Shown here one piece after another: positions 23,784-32,811 of a stretch of DNA of 48,294 bases. Within the stretch, counting starts at the first letter, position 1. Every line of letters starts with the position of its first letter. Source of the DNA: JAIEPT01 sp038217425 (lineage in GTDB: Bacteria > Planctomycetota > Planctomycetia > Gemmatales > Gemmataceae); assembly GCA_038217425.1 (NCBI GenBank), contig JBBQPM010000032.1:1-48294 (forward strand), in the 5' to 3' direction. Position numbers and translations under genes: made by a program. The notes below the pieces were generated by a model that worked only from the letters and a program-made list of their open reading frames with translations, made no database searches and was not told where the DNA came from.

Positions 23784-25721
23784 ATGCCCCCGCCGCGAGA
23801 GCAACCCCCCAAAAGTCGACGACGTCAAGAATCGATGCCCGGCACCTGGCTCTGGTTGGTCGTCCTGCTCATCCTCGCCCTCTTCCTGCTCATCCCCCTC
23901 AACTACGGCACCCCCAGCATCGAATACTCCGAATTCATCAACCTGATGCGCGACAACAAGTTCAAGAAAGTCACCCTCCGCGGCACGACCCGCCTGATCG
24001 GCGAAGTCAATAGCCCCGACGATCTCCCCGAAGCGATGCGCAGCAAAGTTCGGCAAAAACGCGTCGAAGCGACCATCCCCGAGAATTTCCGCAACAATAT
24101 CAACCAGCACTTTCCGCCCCCCCCGTGGAAGGATCTCGTCATCCGCGAGGAAGCCGAACCGACGGCGTGGATCAGCTCGCTCGTCATGGTCCTCTTTCCG
24201 CTGCTCCTGTTTGTCGCCATCTTCGTGATGTTCTTCTTGCCGCGGTTTCGCGATCCGTTCGGCGGCGGCGGGTTCCTCAGCAACTACACCAAGAGCCCCG
24301 CCCGCAAGTACGAAAAGAACAAGATGCGCGTCACCTTCCAGGACGTCGCCGGCATGACTTACGCCAAGACCGAACTCCAGGAAATCGTCGAGTTCCTCAA
24401 GAGCCCCGAGAAGTTCCAACGGCTCGGCGCCCAGATCCCCAAGGGCGTGCTCCTCGTCGGTCCGCCGGGCACGGGGAAGACGCTCCTGGCCCGCGCGGTG
24501 GCGGGCGAGGCGGGGGTGCCGTTCTACAGCATCAACGGCTCGGAATTCATCCAGATGTTTGTGGGCGTGGGCGCCAGCCGGGTTCGCGATCTATTTCGCA
24601 CGGCCAAGGAAAATGCGCCGTGCCTGCTCTTCATCGACGAAATCGACGCCGTCGGCCGAATGCGCGGCGCCGGGGTCGGCGGCGGTTCGGACGAACGCGA
24701 ACAGACGCTCAACCAGATCCTCAGCGAAATGGACGGCTTCACGCCGACCGAGACCGTCATCGTCGTCGCGGCGACCAATCGGCCCGACGTGCTCGACGCC
24801 GCCCTCTTGCGCCCGGGCCGATTCGATCGCCATGTGACCATCGACCGTCCCACCTGGCAGGGGCGCTTCGAGATCCTGAAAGTCCACACGCGCAACAAGC
24901 CGCTCGCGGACAACGTCGACCTGACCGCGATCGCCCGGCGCACCATCGGCATGACCGGGGCGGACCTGCGCAATCTCGCCAACGAAGCCGCGATCCTGGC
25001 CACCCGCGAAAACAAGAACCGCATCGAACGCGACGATTTCGAGAACGCCTTCGACCGCGTCATTCTGGGGCCCAAGCGCGAGGAAGTGGTTTCCGAGGAC
25101 GGCAAACGTCGAACCGCGTACCACGAGGCGGGGCACACCATCGTCGGCTGGTCCAACAAGGCGGGCGATCAGCCGACCAAGGTCACCATCGTGCCGCGCG
25201 GCCGAGCGGGGGGCGTGACGCACATCCCCCCCGACGAAGACCGTATGCATCACGGCCTGGATCATTACAAGGCCACGCTCGCCACGCTCATGGGGGGCCG
25301 CGCCGCGGAGCGTTTGATCTACAAACAGACCTTCTCTGGCGTCGTCTCGGACCTCAAACAAGCGACCAATCTCGCTCGCTACATGGTCACGCACTACGGC
25401 ATGAGCGATCGCCTGGGGCCGATTTCTTTTCGCATCGGCGAGGAGCACGTCTTCCTGGGCAAAGAGATTCAGGAGCAGCGCAACTTCAGCGAGTCGAGTG
25501 CCGCGATCATCGACGAGGAAGTGCAGAAGCTGCTGCGCGAGGCGGACGAGACGGCCTATCACATTCTGGAAACCAACCGCGACAAGATGGAACGCCTGGT
25601 GAACGCGCTGATCGAGAAGGAAGAGCTTCTCAAGGACGAGATCGAAGCGATCCTGGGCGCCTCGCCGCACAACGGCAAGTTGAACGAAGCGATCGCGATC
25701 TCGCCGGACACGGCGATGTAA
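23784..25721 (+). CDS. ftsH: ATP-dependent zinc metalloprotease FtsH
   Basis: 645 residues. Transmembrane helices lie at about 21-40 and 129-153 with a periplasmic domain between them. The AAA domain has Walker A GPPGTGKT (226-233), the pore loop MFVGVG (258-263), Walker B LLFIDEID (281-288) and the second region of homology ATNRPDVLDAALLRPGRFDR. The peptidase has the zinc site HEAGH (447-451) and the third ligand in GVVSDLKQAT (usually GASNDL). It degrades membrane and short-lived cytoplasmic proteins as a hexamer. Two local departures from most FtsH proteins are seen: a Pro/His/Asp-rich stretch after VTIVPRGRAGGVTH, and the VVSDL form of the third-ligand motif. Planctomycetes usually have several FtsH copies, so this may be a secondary one. 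Confidence 0.96.
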   Translation: MPPPREQPPKSRRRQESMPGTWLWLVVLLILALFLLIPLNYGTPSIEYSEFINLMRDNKFKKVTLRGTTRLIGEVNSPDDLPEAMRSKVRQKRVEATIPENFRNNINQHFPPPPWKDLVIREEAEPTAWISSLVMVLFPLLLFVAIFVMFFLPRFRDPFGGGGFLSNYTKSPARKYEKNKMRVTFQDVAGMTYAKTELQEIVEFLKSPEKFQRLGAQIPKGVLLVGPPGTGKTLLARAVAGEAGVPFYSINGSEFIQMFVGVGASRVRDLFRTAKENAPCLLFIDEIDAVGRMRGAGVGGGSDEREQTLNQILSEMDGFTPTETVIVVAATNRPDVLDAALLRPGRFDRHVTIDRPTWQGRFEILKVHTRNKPLADNVDLTAIARRTIGMTGADLRNLANEAAILATRENKNRIERDDFENAFDRVILGPKREEVVSEDGKRRTAYHEAGHTIVGWSNKAGDQPTKVTIVPRGRAGGVTHIPPDEDRMHHGLDHYKATLATLMGGRAAERLIYKQTFSGVVSDLKQATNLARYMVTHYGMSDRLGPISFRIGEEHVFLGKEIQEQRNFSESSAAIIDEEVQKLLREADETAYHILETNRDKMERLVNALIEKEELLKDEIEAILGASPHNGKLNEAIAISPDTAM

Positions 25722-25740
25722 CGATCGAGACGTCGAATGT

Positions 25741-25798
25741 CCGAGCCGGAAGCGTGAGCGACGATTTCGCAAAATCGTCGCTCACGCTTCCGGCTCGG
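25741..25798. repeat. Perfect 27-bp hairpin behind ftsH
   Basis: CCGAGCCGGAAGCGTGAGCG plus ACGATTT and their exact complement form 27-bp arms with a 4-nt loop (CGCA). It begins 20 nt after the ftsH stop. It is a very stable structure placed as a terminator or mRNA end block. Confidence 0.92.
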
Positions 25799-25860
25799 AA
25801 GGAAATCGCGAACGCCCAATTTCGGCCGCGCACGGTATCTTTTGCATGAAAGGCTCTCCC

Positions 25861-27228
25861 ATGGCCTCCGGTCTGCGTTGGAAATTCTCGGTGATGATGT
25901 TCCTGGAGATTTTCATCTGGGGCGCCTGGCTGCCGCTCGCCTACGGCTACCTCGCCAACGGCCTGGGCTTCGTCAACTGGCAGATCTCGCTCGTCTTCAA
26001 CGCTTTCGCCATCGCCTCGATCGCGGCCATGTTCTTCGGCAATCAGTTCGCCGACCGCAACTTTGCCGCCGAGAAATTTCTCGCGTTCAGCCATCTCGTC
26101 GGCGGGGTGGCGATCTTCGCCGCGGCGTTCGTCACGAGCTTTTGGGCGTTCTTCACGCTCTTCTTGATTCACTGCCTGTTCTACGTTCCGACCATCTCGA
26201 TCACGAACTCCATCGCGTTCACGAACCTCCCCGATGCGCGCGACTTCGGCAAAGTTCGCCTGTGGGGGACGATCGGCTGGATCGCCGCCAGTTTGCCGTT
26301 CGTTTTCATCCTGCTCGATTGGGACAAGGTAACAGTTTCCGCGGAGAAGGGCAGCATGCTGGAAGCGGTCTTCGATCCGGCCAACGGCTATCGGGCGAAT
26401 CCTCCCCTCGACGTCAAGCTCGAACCCGGCGTGGATCCGGTGCGAGTCGTGGCTGCCGCCGCCGAGGAGCGGGGCCAATACCTGCGCCGCGCCAGCCTGA
26501 CGTACGTCGTTGCCGGCATCGCCTCACTGCTCCTGGCGGCGTTCAGTTTGTTGCTGCCGCACACCCCACCCAGGCCCGCGACCAGCGAGGAGAAGCGTTT
26601 CGCCTGGCTCGAATCCGTCAAGCTGCTCAACAAGCCGTTCCTCTTCGTCCTTTTCATCGCCACCTTTATCGACGCCATGGTGCATCACGGGTACTTCTTA
26701 CTCGCCGACTCCTACTTGAAAGACGTTATCGGCATCCCCGGCGCCTTCATCATGCCCGTCATGAGCATCGGCCAAATCGCCGAGATCGGCACCATGGCGG
26801 TCCTGGGACTGGTGCTCAAAAGCCTCGGCTGGCGCACCACCATGATCATCGGCATCCTCGGCCACACCGCCCGCTTCGGCGTCTTCGCGCTGTGGCCGGA
26901 GGTGTTGCCCGCGGTGCTGATCAATGTGCTCCACGGGATTTGCTACGCCTTCTTCTTCGCCACGGTGTACATCTTCGTCGACGAGTTTCTGCCCAAGGAT
27001 GCGCGCACCAGCGCCCAGGGGTTGTTCAACCTGCTCATGCTGGGGCTCGGACCGCTCGCGGCCAACACTCTGGTGCCATTGGTCCGAGGATACTACACGG
27101 GCGACGACAAGGTCGTCGACTACCGCAGCATCTTCCTGATCATGTCGGGCACGGCCCTGGCCGCGGCGCTGCTGATGGCCGCGTTCTTCCATCCCCCCGC
27201 CAAGGCGGAAGAAACGCACCCAATATAA
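25861..27228 (+). CDS. MFS transporter, nucleoside:H+ symporter-like family
   Basis: About 455 residues with twelve predicted membrane helices, beginning SVMMFLEIFIWGAWLPLAYG, which is the typical first helix of the nucleoside permease (NupG-like) group. The sequence GKVRLWGTIGWIAAS after helix 4 is a further family mark. The large insertion between helices 6 and 7 (about residues 155-210) is hydrophilic. The start at ATG 25861 has AAAGG 7 nt upstream. ATG 25846 is possible, but it would lie at or before the transcription start implied by TATCTT at 25836. It is linked by 33 nt to the tandem DUF1080 gene. In planctomycetes such permeases often sit beside sugar-processing genes, so the substrate may be a sugar or keto-sugar rather than a nucleoside. 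Confidence 0.87.
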   Translation: MASGLRWKFSVMMFLEIFIWGAWLPLAYGYLANGLGFVNWQISLVFNAFAIASIAAMFFGNQFADRNFAAEKFLAFSHLVGGVAIFAAAFVTSFWAFFTLFLIHCLFYVPTISITNSIAFTNLPDARDFGKVRLWGTIGWIAASLPFVFILLDWDKVTVSAEKGSMLEAVFDPANGYRANPPLDVKLEPGVDPVRVVAAAAEERGQYLRRASLTYVVAGIASLLLAAFSLLLPHTPPRPATSEEKRFAWLESVKLLNKPFLFVLFIATFIDAMVHHGYFLLADSYLKDVIGIPGAFIMPVMSIGQIAEIGTMAVLGLVLKSLGWRTTMIIGILGHTARFGVFALWPEVLPAVLINVLHGICYAFFFATVYIFVDEFLPKDARTSAQGLFNLLMLGLGPLAANTLVPLVRGYYTGDDKVVDYRSIFLIMSGTALAAALLMAAFFHPPAKAEETHPI

Positions 27229-27261
27229 CTGCCAATATCCCTCCCTCACCTGGAACCTCTC

Positions 27262-28572
27262 ATGAAGACCAAACTCGCGCTGCTGCTGGTCCTCGCCGCC
27301 TGCTCCGTGCAGGCGGCCGACCCCGTCGTCCCCAAGGGCTTCACGCCCCTCTTTAACGGCAAGGATCTCGCCGGCTGGCACGGCATGCCGCACTTCGATC
27401 CCTACAAACTCGCGGCCCTGGACGAGAAAGAACGCCAGGCCAAAATCGAAGAGTGGACCAAGGACGCCAAGGCCCACTGGAGCGTCGACAACGGCGAACT
27501 CGTCAACGACGGCAAGGGAGCGTACCTCACCACCGATCAAGAGTTCGGCGACATTGAGTTCCTGATCGAGTACAAGACCGTCGCCAAGGCCGATAGCGGC
27601 ATTTACTTACGAGCAACGCCTCAGGTGCAAATTTGGGACACGACCAAAGAAGGGGGCAAATGGGATCGCGGCGCCGACAAGGGGTCCGGCGCCCTGTGGA
27701 ATAACGCCAAGGGCGCGCCCGGCCAACTGCCCCTCGTCCACGCCGACCGCCCCTTCGGCGAATGGAACAAGCTCCACATCACCCAGGTCGGCGAACGCGT
27801 CACCGTCGTCATGAACGACAAGCTCGTCGTCGATCACGCCCGGCTCGAAAATTACTGGAAGAAGAAGCCCGCACAGCCGCTGCTCCGCAAGGCCCCGATC
27901 CAGCTCCAAACCCACGGCGGCGAGATCCGCTGGCGCAACCTCTTCATCCGCGAAATCCCCAGCAGCGAGGCCAACGAGATTCTTCGTAAGAAACATGCCC
28001 AGGGATTCGAAACCGTCTTTAACGGCAAGGACTTCACCGGCTGGAAGGGCGCGCTCGAGAACAGCGAGATCAAGGACGGCGCCATCGTCAACAAGCCCAA
28101 AAAAGGGGGCAACATCTTCACCGAGAAGGAGTACGCCGACTTCACGGTGCGTCTGGAATATCTGCTCCCCCCCGGCGGCAACAACGGCCTGGCCAGCCGC
28201 TATCCCGGCAAGGGAGGCGCCTCCGTCGACGCCATGTGCGAAATCCAGATCCTCGACGACGACGCGGAAAAATACGCCAAGCTCGACGCCCGGCAGTACA
28301 GCGGTTCTTCCTACGGCATGATCCCCGCCCACCGCGGCTACCAACGCCCCGTCGGCGAATGGAACTTCATGGAAGTCACCGCGCTCGGCTCCACCCTCGT
28401 CGTCGAAGTCAACGGCGCCCGCATCCTCGACGGCGATCTCAGCAAGGTCACCGAGTTCATGAACAACTACAAACATCCCGGTAAGGACAACGTCTCGGGG
28501 CATTTCGGCTTCTGCGGCCACGGGGACGCGGTCGCGTTCCGCAACATCCAGATCAAGACGCTGAGTAAGTAA
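27262..28572 (+). CDS. Exported tandem DUF1080 (3-keto-disaccharide hydrolase) protein
   Basis: 436 residues with two DUF1080 domains, each opening with the signature 'FNGKDL/F.GW': FTPLFNGKDLAGWHG near residue 29 and TVFNGKDFTGWKG near 249. Each ends in a beta-sandwich strand (IRWRNLFIREI; VAFRNIQIKTL). The fold is concanavalin A-like. Family knowledge: DUF1080 members hydrolyse 3-keto-glycosides made by sugar 3-dehydrogenases. The N-terminus MKTKLALLLVLAACSVQA can be read as an ordinary signal peptide cut after VQA or as a lipobox (LAAC), so it may be a lipoprotein. It probably shares a transcript with the permease upstream. The 'GGNNGLASRYPG' loop in domain 2 corresponds to 'ADSGIYLRATP' in domain 1, and both look complete. 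Confidence 0.9.
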   Translation: MKTKLALLLVLAACSVQAADPVVPKGFTPLFNGKDLAGWHGMPHFDPYKLAALDEKERQAKIEEWTKDAKAHWSVDNGELVNDGKGAYLTTDQEFGDIEFLIEYKTVAKADSGIYLRATPQVQIWDTTKEGGKWDRGADKGSGALWNNAKGAPGQLPLVHADRPFGEWNKLHITQVGERVTVVMNDKLVVDHARLENYWKKKPAQPLLRKAPIQLQTHGGEIRWRNLFIREIPSSEANEILRKKHAQGFETVFNGKDFTGWKGALENSEIKDGAIVNKPKKGGNIFTEKEYADFTVRLEYLLPPGGNNGLASRYPGKGGASVDAMCEIQILDDDAEKYAKLDARQYSGSSYGMIPAHRGYQRPVGEWNFMEVTALGSTLVVEVNGARILDGDLSKVTEFMNNYKHPGKDNVSGHFGFCGHGDAVAFRNIQIKTLSK

Positions 28573-28592
28573 TCGCGCTCAACGAAGCATCT

Positions 28593-28614
28593 GCCAGGGG
28601 CTCACGCCCCTGGC
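28593..28614. terminator. Hairpin behind the DUF1080 gene
   Basis: GCCAGGGGC and GCCCCTGGC form perfect 9-bp arms with a 4-nt loop, 20 nt after the stop codon and followed by TGTTAGATTTC. It lies at the start of the gap between two convergent genes. Confidence 0.55.
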
Positions 28615-28653
28615 TGTTAGATTTCGCGCCGTGGGAGATGGCGGTTGTGATTT

Positions 28654-28788
28654 TTCGGCCTTACAGGCCGAATGGCGATTGGCCAAGGCGAGCGGCCGAC
28701 GTCAGTCGGCCGGTATAGCATCCCATTCGAAGATCTGATCGCAACCGCTCAAGCACACGTACCGGCCGACTCACGTCGGCCGCTCGCC
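28654..28788. repeat. Two palindromes in a convergent gap
   Basis: TTCGGCCttacaGGCCGAA (28654-28672) is a mini form of the family C end. It is followed by a larger inverted repeat (28687-28715 with 28760-28788) whose arms are GGCGAGCGGCCGACGTCAGT... and the near complement. Together with the hairpin at 28593 they fill the gap 28573-28836; nothing else was seen there. Confidence 0.85.
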
Positions 28789-28836
28789 TAATTCGGAGTC
28801 TCCCTACCGGTATTCCGTCATTTCTTCCGAACGCAC

Positions 28837-29721
28837 TTAATAATTCCAGCGAATCTCGGCTCGTAAGACGTGATCGTACCAGCGGTCGCCGGTCACCGGT
28901 CGGCCGTAGCCGGTGTAAAAGTTCAGGCCGTTCGCCATGCCGAAACGCAGGCCCAGTTTGATGTTGAAGATGGTGTCCCCGGCCGCATCCTGGACAAACG
29001 CCGCGCCGGCGTCGTTGACGAACGCCTTTTGACCGTCGAGTACAGTCCAGCCGACGAACTCGGCCACCGGAGCGAGCCAATATTGCTCGGTCTGCCAGGC
29101 GGTCCATGAGGCGCCGACGCCGTAACGCAGGATATTGCCGGCGAAGTCGGTCCCGTCGACCGGGATCCAGGCGCGGAATTCGCCCTCCAGCGCCAGGCGG
29201 TCGCTGAGTTTGTGATAGCCGAGGAAGGCGGGCTCGAGGCTGACGTGGTGCGTCCCCAGTCCGTGGCCCGCGTCGCCGGTTGGGAGATAGGTGCGGAACT
29301 GGAAGCTGCCAACGGTGCAGGCGTCTTGCCAGAAGGCGACTTTGAAGCCGAGATTCATGTCGCCCAGGCCGCTGAAGTTGTCGTTGATCTCGGGATTGAG
29401 GAAGCGGACCGGGGCTTCGAAGAAGACCGAGGCGCTGGGCCCCACGGCGACTTCGAGGTAGGCGGAGAGATCCTGGAAATCGTTGGAGCGTTCCGGCCGC
29501 GGCAGGCCCGGACCATCGGGGCCGGTCTTGGCGTAGAGGAATTCGGCCCGGGAGGTGAAGGGGCTTTGCCAGGCGGAGTCGTAGCGGAAGCGAGCGACGT
29601 TGCCGGGGATCGCGGGATCGATGTAGCCGACTTTGCTATCGGAGATGACGGGCCCGCCGCTGCCCTGAGCCCAGAGTGCGGAGGCGTGCAGGAATACGAG
29701 GAGAGCGAGCGAGGGGCGCAT
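28837..29721 (-). CDS. Putative outer-membrane beta-barrel protein
   Basis: 294 residues with a signal peptide (MRPSLALLVFLHASALWAQ). The mature protein is made of alternating amphipathic strands with aromatic girdles (ASVFFEAPVRFLNP, GFKVAFWQDACTVG, QYWLAPVAEFVGWTVL) and ends in an aromatic residue (AEIRWNY), as outer-membrane barrels do. The pattern resembles the 'transporter / MetA-pathway of phenol degradation' barrel group common in planctomycetes. The substrate is unknown. AGGG lies just before ATG 29721. The 37-residue membrane peptide at 29839-29952 may be co-transcribed ahead of it. Confidence 0.75.
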   Translation of the reverse strand: MRPSLALLVFLHASALWAQGSGGPVISDSKVGYIDPAIPGNVARFRYDSAWQSPFTSRAEFLYAKTGPDGPGLPRPERSNDFQDLSAYLEVAVGPSASVFFEAPVRFLNPEINDNFSGLGDMNLGFKVAFWQDACTVGSFQFRTYLPTGDAGHGLGTHHVSLEPAFLGYHKLSDRLALEGEFRAWIPVDGTDFAGNILRYGVGASWTAWQTEQYWLAPVAEFVGWTVLDGQKAFVNDAGAAFVQDAAGDTIFNIKLGLRFGMANGLNFYTGYGRPVTGDRWYDHVLRAEIRWNY

Positions 29722-29838
29722 GGTTCATCCCTGAGAGAAAGACGAGCTTTCTTCAGGTATCGAAATCGAAGGAGCAAAAGAGCAGAAGAAGTGCGTAGCG
29801 GAGCCGGAGCGAACCCAAAAGCGTTCGGGTCGTAGGGA

Positions 29839-29952
29839 TTACGGCAGTCGTTGCACCATGACGCAGAGCCAAACGAGGGCGCCGACGAAGGTGGGGAGCA
29901 CGATAAAGCCGAGCGGAAAGGAACTTTCGGAGGCGTCGATGTTGGGATTCAT
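29839..29952 (-). CDS. Possible 37-residue single-helix membrane peptide
   Basis: A short ORF (ATG 29952) coding for a hydrophilic head (MNPNIDASESS) and one strong membrane helix (FPLGFIVLPTFVGALVWLC) with a short basic tail. A much longer frame continues upstream, but that part runs across the DUF4838 gene on the opposite strand and is judged a shadow. No clear ribosome binding site. The composition is that of a real small membrane protein; the call rests on that and on its position ahead of the barrel gene. Confidence 0.35.
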   Translation of the reverse strand: MNPNIDASESSFPLGFIVLPTFVGALVWLCVMVQRLP

Positions 29953-30060
29953 GGCCAGAGTCCGGTTGCAAGGAACATGCGGGTAAGTCCATCGCAAACG
30001 TAGGTCACGAATCGGCGAAAAGCAAATAATCTCCAAATCTGAGCGATTTAGATTCGAACC

Positions 30061-30091
30061 GGCGAGCCCTGTCGCGTCCGCGCCCGGAGTA
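30061..30091. repeat. Solitary arm of repeat family E
   Basis: GGCGAGCCCTGTCGCGTCCG followed by CGCCCGGAGTA matches the left arm of the palindrome at 19834-19911 with a few differences. No complementary arm is found nearby. It sits in the divergent gap 29953-30234, which otherwise holds only AT-richer promoter-like sequence (gcTAAAAT at 30205-30210). Confidence 0.65.
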
Positions 30092-30234
30092 CCCTGGCAT
30101 GAAAGTTCTCCCGCAATTACACTTGCACGATTCCGCAGGAACCGCACAATTGACTTCGGTCGGCAGGTCGCTCCGCCCCAGGCGACTCTCCCGTCGGATC
30201 CGGCTAAAATTTCGTCTATCCATGGACCCCTCCG

Positions 30235-32796
30235 ATGAAGCGACTCATTACCTCCGCGTGGATCGCCCTTTGGGCCCTTGTCCCGATCAATCACGTTTTT
30301 GCCCTGACGCTTGTCGAGGGGGGCAAGCCCAAGGTCGGCGTCGTAGTGGACGTCGGTGCGGTCACGCCGGAGCAGCAGAAGATTCAGGACGTCACCACGC
30401 GCTGGCTCCTCGAAAGCATCGAACAGGCCAGCGGCGCGAAGTTGGCGATCGGCAACGAAGGCTCGAAGCTGCCGACCCTCCTGTTGACCACCGCCGCCGC
30501 TCAGCCGGAGTTGGCCAAAAGGTTGAAGCTGCGAACCGAGCACCACGACGCCTACGCCATCGAAACCACCCCGGATCGGCTGACGCTCCTCGGCTCGAAC
30601 GTCTACGCACTTCGGCATGCGGCGGCTCATGTCCTGCGCGATCTCGGTTTTCGCTACTACGCCCCCTCGCCGCGCTGGCACATCATTCCCCAGTTGCCGG
30701 AGGTCCGCGTCGACCTCAACCTGACCTCCGTCCCCGATCTCGGCGCCCGCAAAATCTGGTACGCCTACGGGCAGCCCGACAAGGAACTGGCCGGGAACTA
30801 CGACCGCTGGGTCATGGGCAACCGGCTGACCGGCCCGGCTTTGCTGCAGACGGGGCACAGCTATGGGAATATTATCCTACGAAATGCCGCTGAGTTCGCG
30901 AAGCATCCGGAGTATTACGCCCAGCAGGAATCGGGGGGCCGGGATACCAAGCGCGTCCCCGCGGCCAGCAAGTTCTGCGTTTCGAATCCGGGCTTGATGG
31001 ATCTGGTCGCCCGGGATCGCATCCGCCTGCTGGGCGAAATGCGGAAGGCGAATCCGCTCGCCTACATGGTCTCCGTCGATCCGTCCGACGGCCAGGGAAC
31101 TTGCCATTGCGATCAGTGCAAGGCTCTCGGCACCAATACCGACCGCGTCATCCACCTGGCCAACCACGTCGCCCGCAAGGTGCGCGAGGTCTACCCCGAC
31201 GGCTGGGTCGGGTTGTACGCCTATTCGAGTCACCGCCTGCCGCCGACCATCACGGTCGAGCCCAATGTCTACGTGCAGGTGGCGCTGGCGTTTAACCAGA
31301 CCGAGTTTTCGCTACCCGAGCTGGTCGAGCGCTGGTCGAAGAAAACCTCCGCCATCGGCCTGCGCGAGTACTACGGCGTCGAGGCCTGGGACTGGGGCCT
31401 GCCCGGGCAGATGCGCGGCGGCAAGCCGGCGTATCACAAGGAATGGATCCCGTTCTACGCCGCCCGCAAGGTGAACGCCATCAACGCCGAGACCAACGCC
31501 AACTGGGGCGGTCAGATGCTGGGCCTGTTCATTGCCAGCGAACTCATGTGGGACCTGAAGGCGAACGTGCCGGCTCTCGAGGAACGGTACTTCACCGACT
31601 GCTTCGGCACGGCGGCGCCGGCGATGCGCGAACTGCAAAAGAAGTTCGACGCCGGCGGGCCGCTCCAGGCGCTGACGCTTCGGCCCATGTTCCTGGAGGT
31701 CGAGAAGGCGTGGGGGGCGAGCGACGACCCCAAGGTCCGCGCCCGCCTCGCCGACATGATGGCGTATCTCCTGTACGCCGACGCCTACCGCAAGTTCGTC
31801 AGCACCGGCGGCAGCCGAACGAATCGCGACGACGCCTACTACCAGGCCCTTAAGCCGCTCATGAGCTACGCCTGGCAGATCCGTTCGCGGGACATCGTCC
31901 ACTACTACGCCCTGGCTCGGCGGCTCTGCAACGGGCTGCCGTTGCAAGACAAGCGGCCCGAGTTTTACATGAATCGCAAGGACGCCGCTCCTGTCTGGAT
32001 GGTGGGAGCGGCCCTGAGCGACGACGACATCGTCGGTCGATTCCGCGAGCGCGTGGCGGAGTTGCAGAAGGACACCGATCCCCAGGCGTACTTTTCGCGC
32101 AGCTTCCAGAACGTTCGACCCGCCGGCGCCGACCAGGGCGCCAGCCGATTGGCGGCCGATCCGAAGGAACTCGGCGTCGCCGAATTTCGCGGCAAGTTGA
32201 CCGGCTACCTGATCGGCGCCGAGGGCCAAAAGATCACGCTCGACCTCAAACCGGTGAAGCGGGCGACGACTTTCACGCTGTTCAAGGGCGAAGAAGCGCT
32301 TGTGCAGCAATCGGCGAAGGACGAAAAGACGTTTACTCCCGTCGAAATCACGCTCCCCAAATCGGGGGAATATCGTTTCACGCTCGAAGGGGGCGCCATT
32401 CTCCGGGTCGCGCTGGGAACGCCGCTGATCTACGAGGCGTCGGCGACCGCTCAGGCGTGGGTCGATTATTCCGGTCCGCACTACTTCTATGTGCCGCGCG
32501 GAGTGAAGCAGATCTTCGTCGCGGCCAATCCTCGGCTGGCGCTCCATGTGCCAGGCCTGGCCAAGCGGCTCGACGTCACGCCGGAACAAAACCTCCCCGG
32601 CAAGGACTACGCGGCCATCGACGTCCCCGAAGGCGCCGACGGCAAGGTGTGGCATACGGACGTCAATACCCGCGGTAAGTTTCTTTTTCTCAACATCCCG
32701 CCGTTGCTCAGTCTGAGTCGGGAGGTCATCATCGTGCCGCGCGAGGTGGCCGAGACGGATGGACTGACCACCGCTCCCGCCGTCCCGCCCAAATGA
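30235..32796 (+). CDS. Exported DUF4838 protein (glucuronidase-like N-terminus)
   Basis: 853 residues with a signal peptide (KRLITSAWIALWALVPINHVFA). Residues about 50-150 resemble the N-terminal domain of alpha-glucuronidase and hexosaminidase-type enzymes (DAYAIETTPDRLTLLGSN, ALRHAAAHVLRDLGFRYYAP). The central part is a DUF4838 TIM-barrel-like region with a cysteine pair in VSVDPSDGQGTCHCDQCKALG and the conserved IGLREYYGVEAWDWGLPG. The C-terminal part is beta-rich. It probably acts on a complex polysaccharide outside the cell; the catalytic residues are not established for this family. It is the first gene of a run with the kelch protein (15-nt gap) and, beyond a palindrome, a PQQ-propeller protein. 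Confidence 0.85.
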   Translation: MKRLITSAWIALWALVPINHVFALTLVEGGKPKVGVVVDVGAVTPEQQKIQDVTTRWLLESIEQASGAKLAIGNEGSKLPTLLLTTAAAQPELAKRLKLRTEHHDAYAIETTPDRLTLLGSNVYALRHAAAHVLRDLGFRYYAPSPRWHIIPQLPEVRVDLNLTSVPDLGARKIWYAYGQPDKELAGNYDRWVMGNRLTGPALLQTGHSYGNIILRNAAEFAKHPEYYAQQESGGRDTKRVPAASKFCVSNPGLMDLVARDRIRLLGEMRKANPLAYMVSVDPSDGQGTCHCDQCKALGTNTDRVIHLANHVARKVREVYPDGWVGLYAYSSHRLPPTITVEPNVYVQVALAFNQTEFSLPELVERWSKKTSAIGLREYYGVEAWDWGLPGQMRGGKPAYHKEWIPFYAARKVNAINAETNANWGGQMLGLFIASELMWDLKANVPALEERYFTDCFGTAAPAMRELQKKFDAGGPLQALTLRPMFLEVEKAWGASDDPKVRARLADMMAYLLYADAYRKFVSTGGSRTNRDDAYYQALKPLMSYAWQIRSRDIVHYYALARRLCNGLPLQDKRPEFYMNRKDAAPVWMVGAALSDDDIVGRFRERVAELQKDTDPQAYFSRSFQNVRPAGADQGASRLAADPKELGVAEFRGKLTGYLIGAEGQKITLDLKPVKRATTFTLFKGEEALVQQSAKDEKTFTPVEITLPKSGEYRFTLEGGAILRVALGTPLIYEASATAQAWVDYSGPHYFYVPRGVKQIFVAANPRLALHVPGLAKRLDVTPEQNLPGKDYAAIDVPEGADGKVWHTDVNTRGKFLFLNIPPLLSLSREVIIVPREVAETDGLTTAPAVPPK

Positions 32797-32811
32797 AACT
32801 CGAGGAATCTT

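Noticed and set aside
29953..30858. Upstream extension of the 37-residue membrane peptide into a 339-residue protein
   Set aside because: The extension is antisense to the 5' part of the DUF4838 gene, crosses a divergent promoter gap and has no domain.
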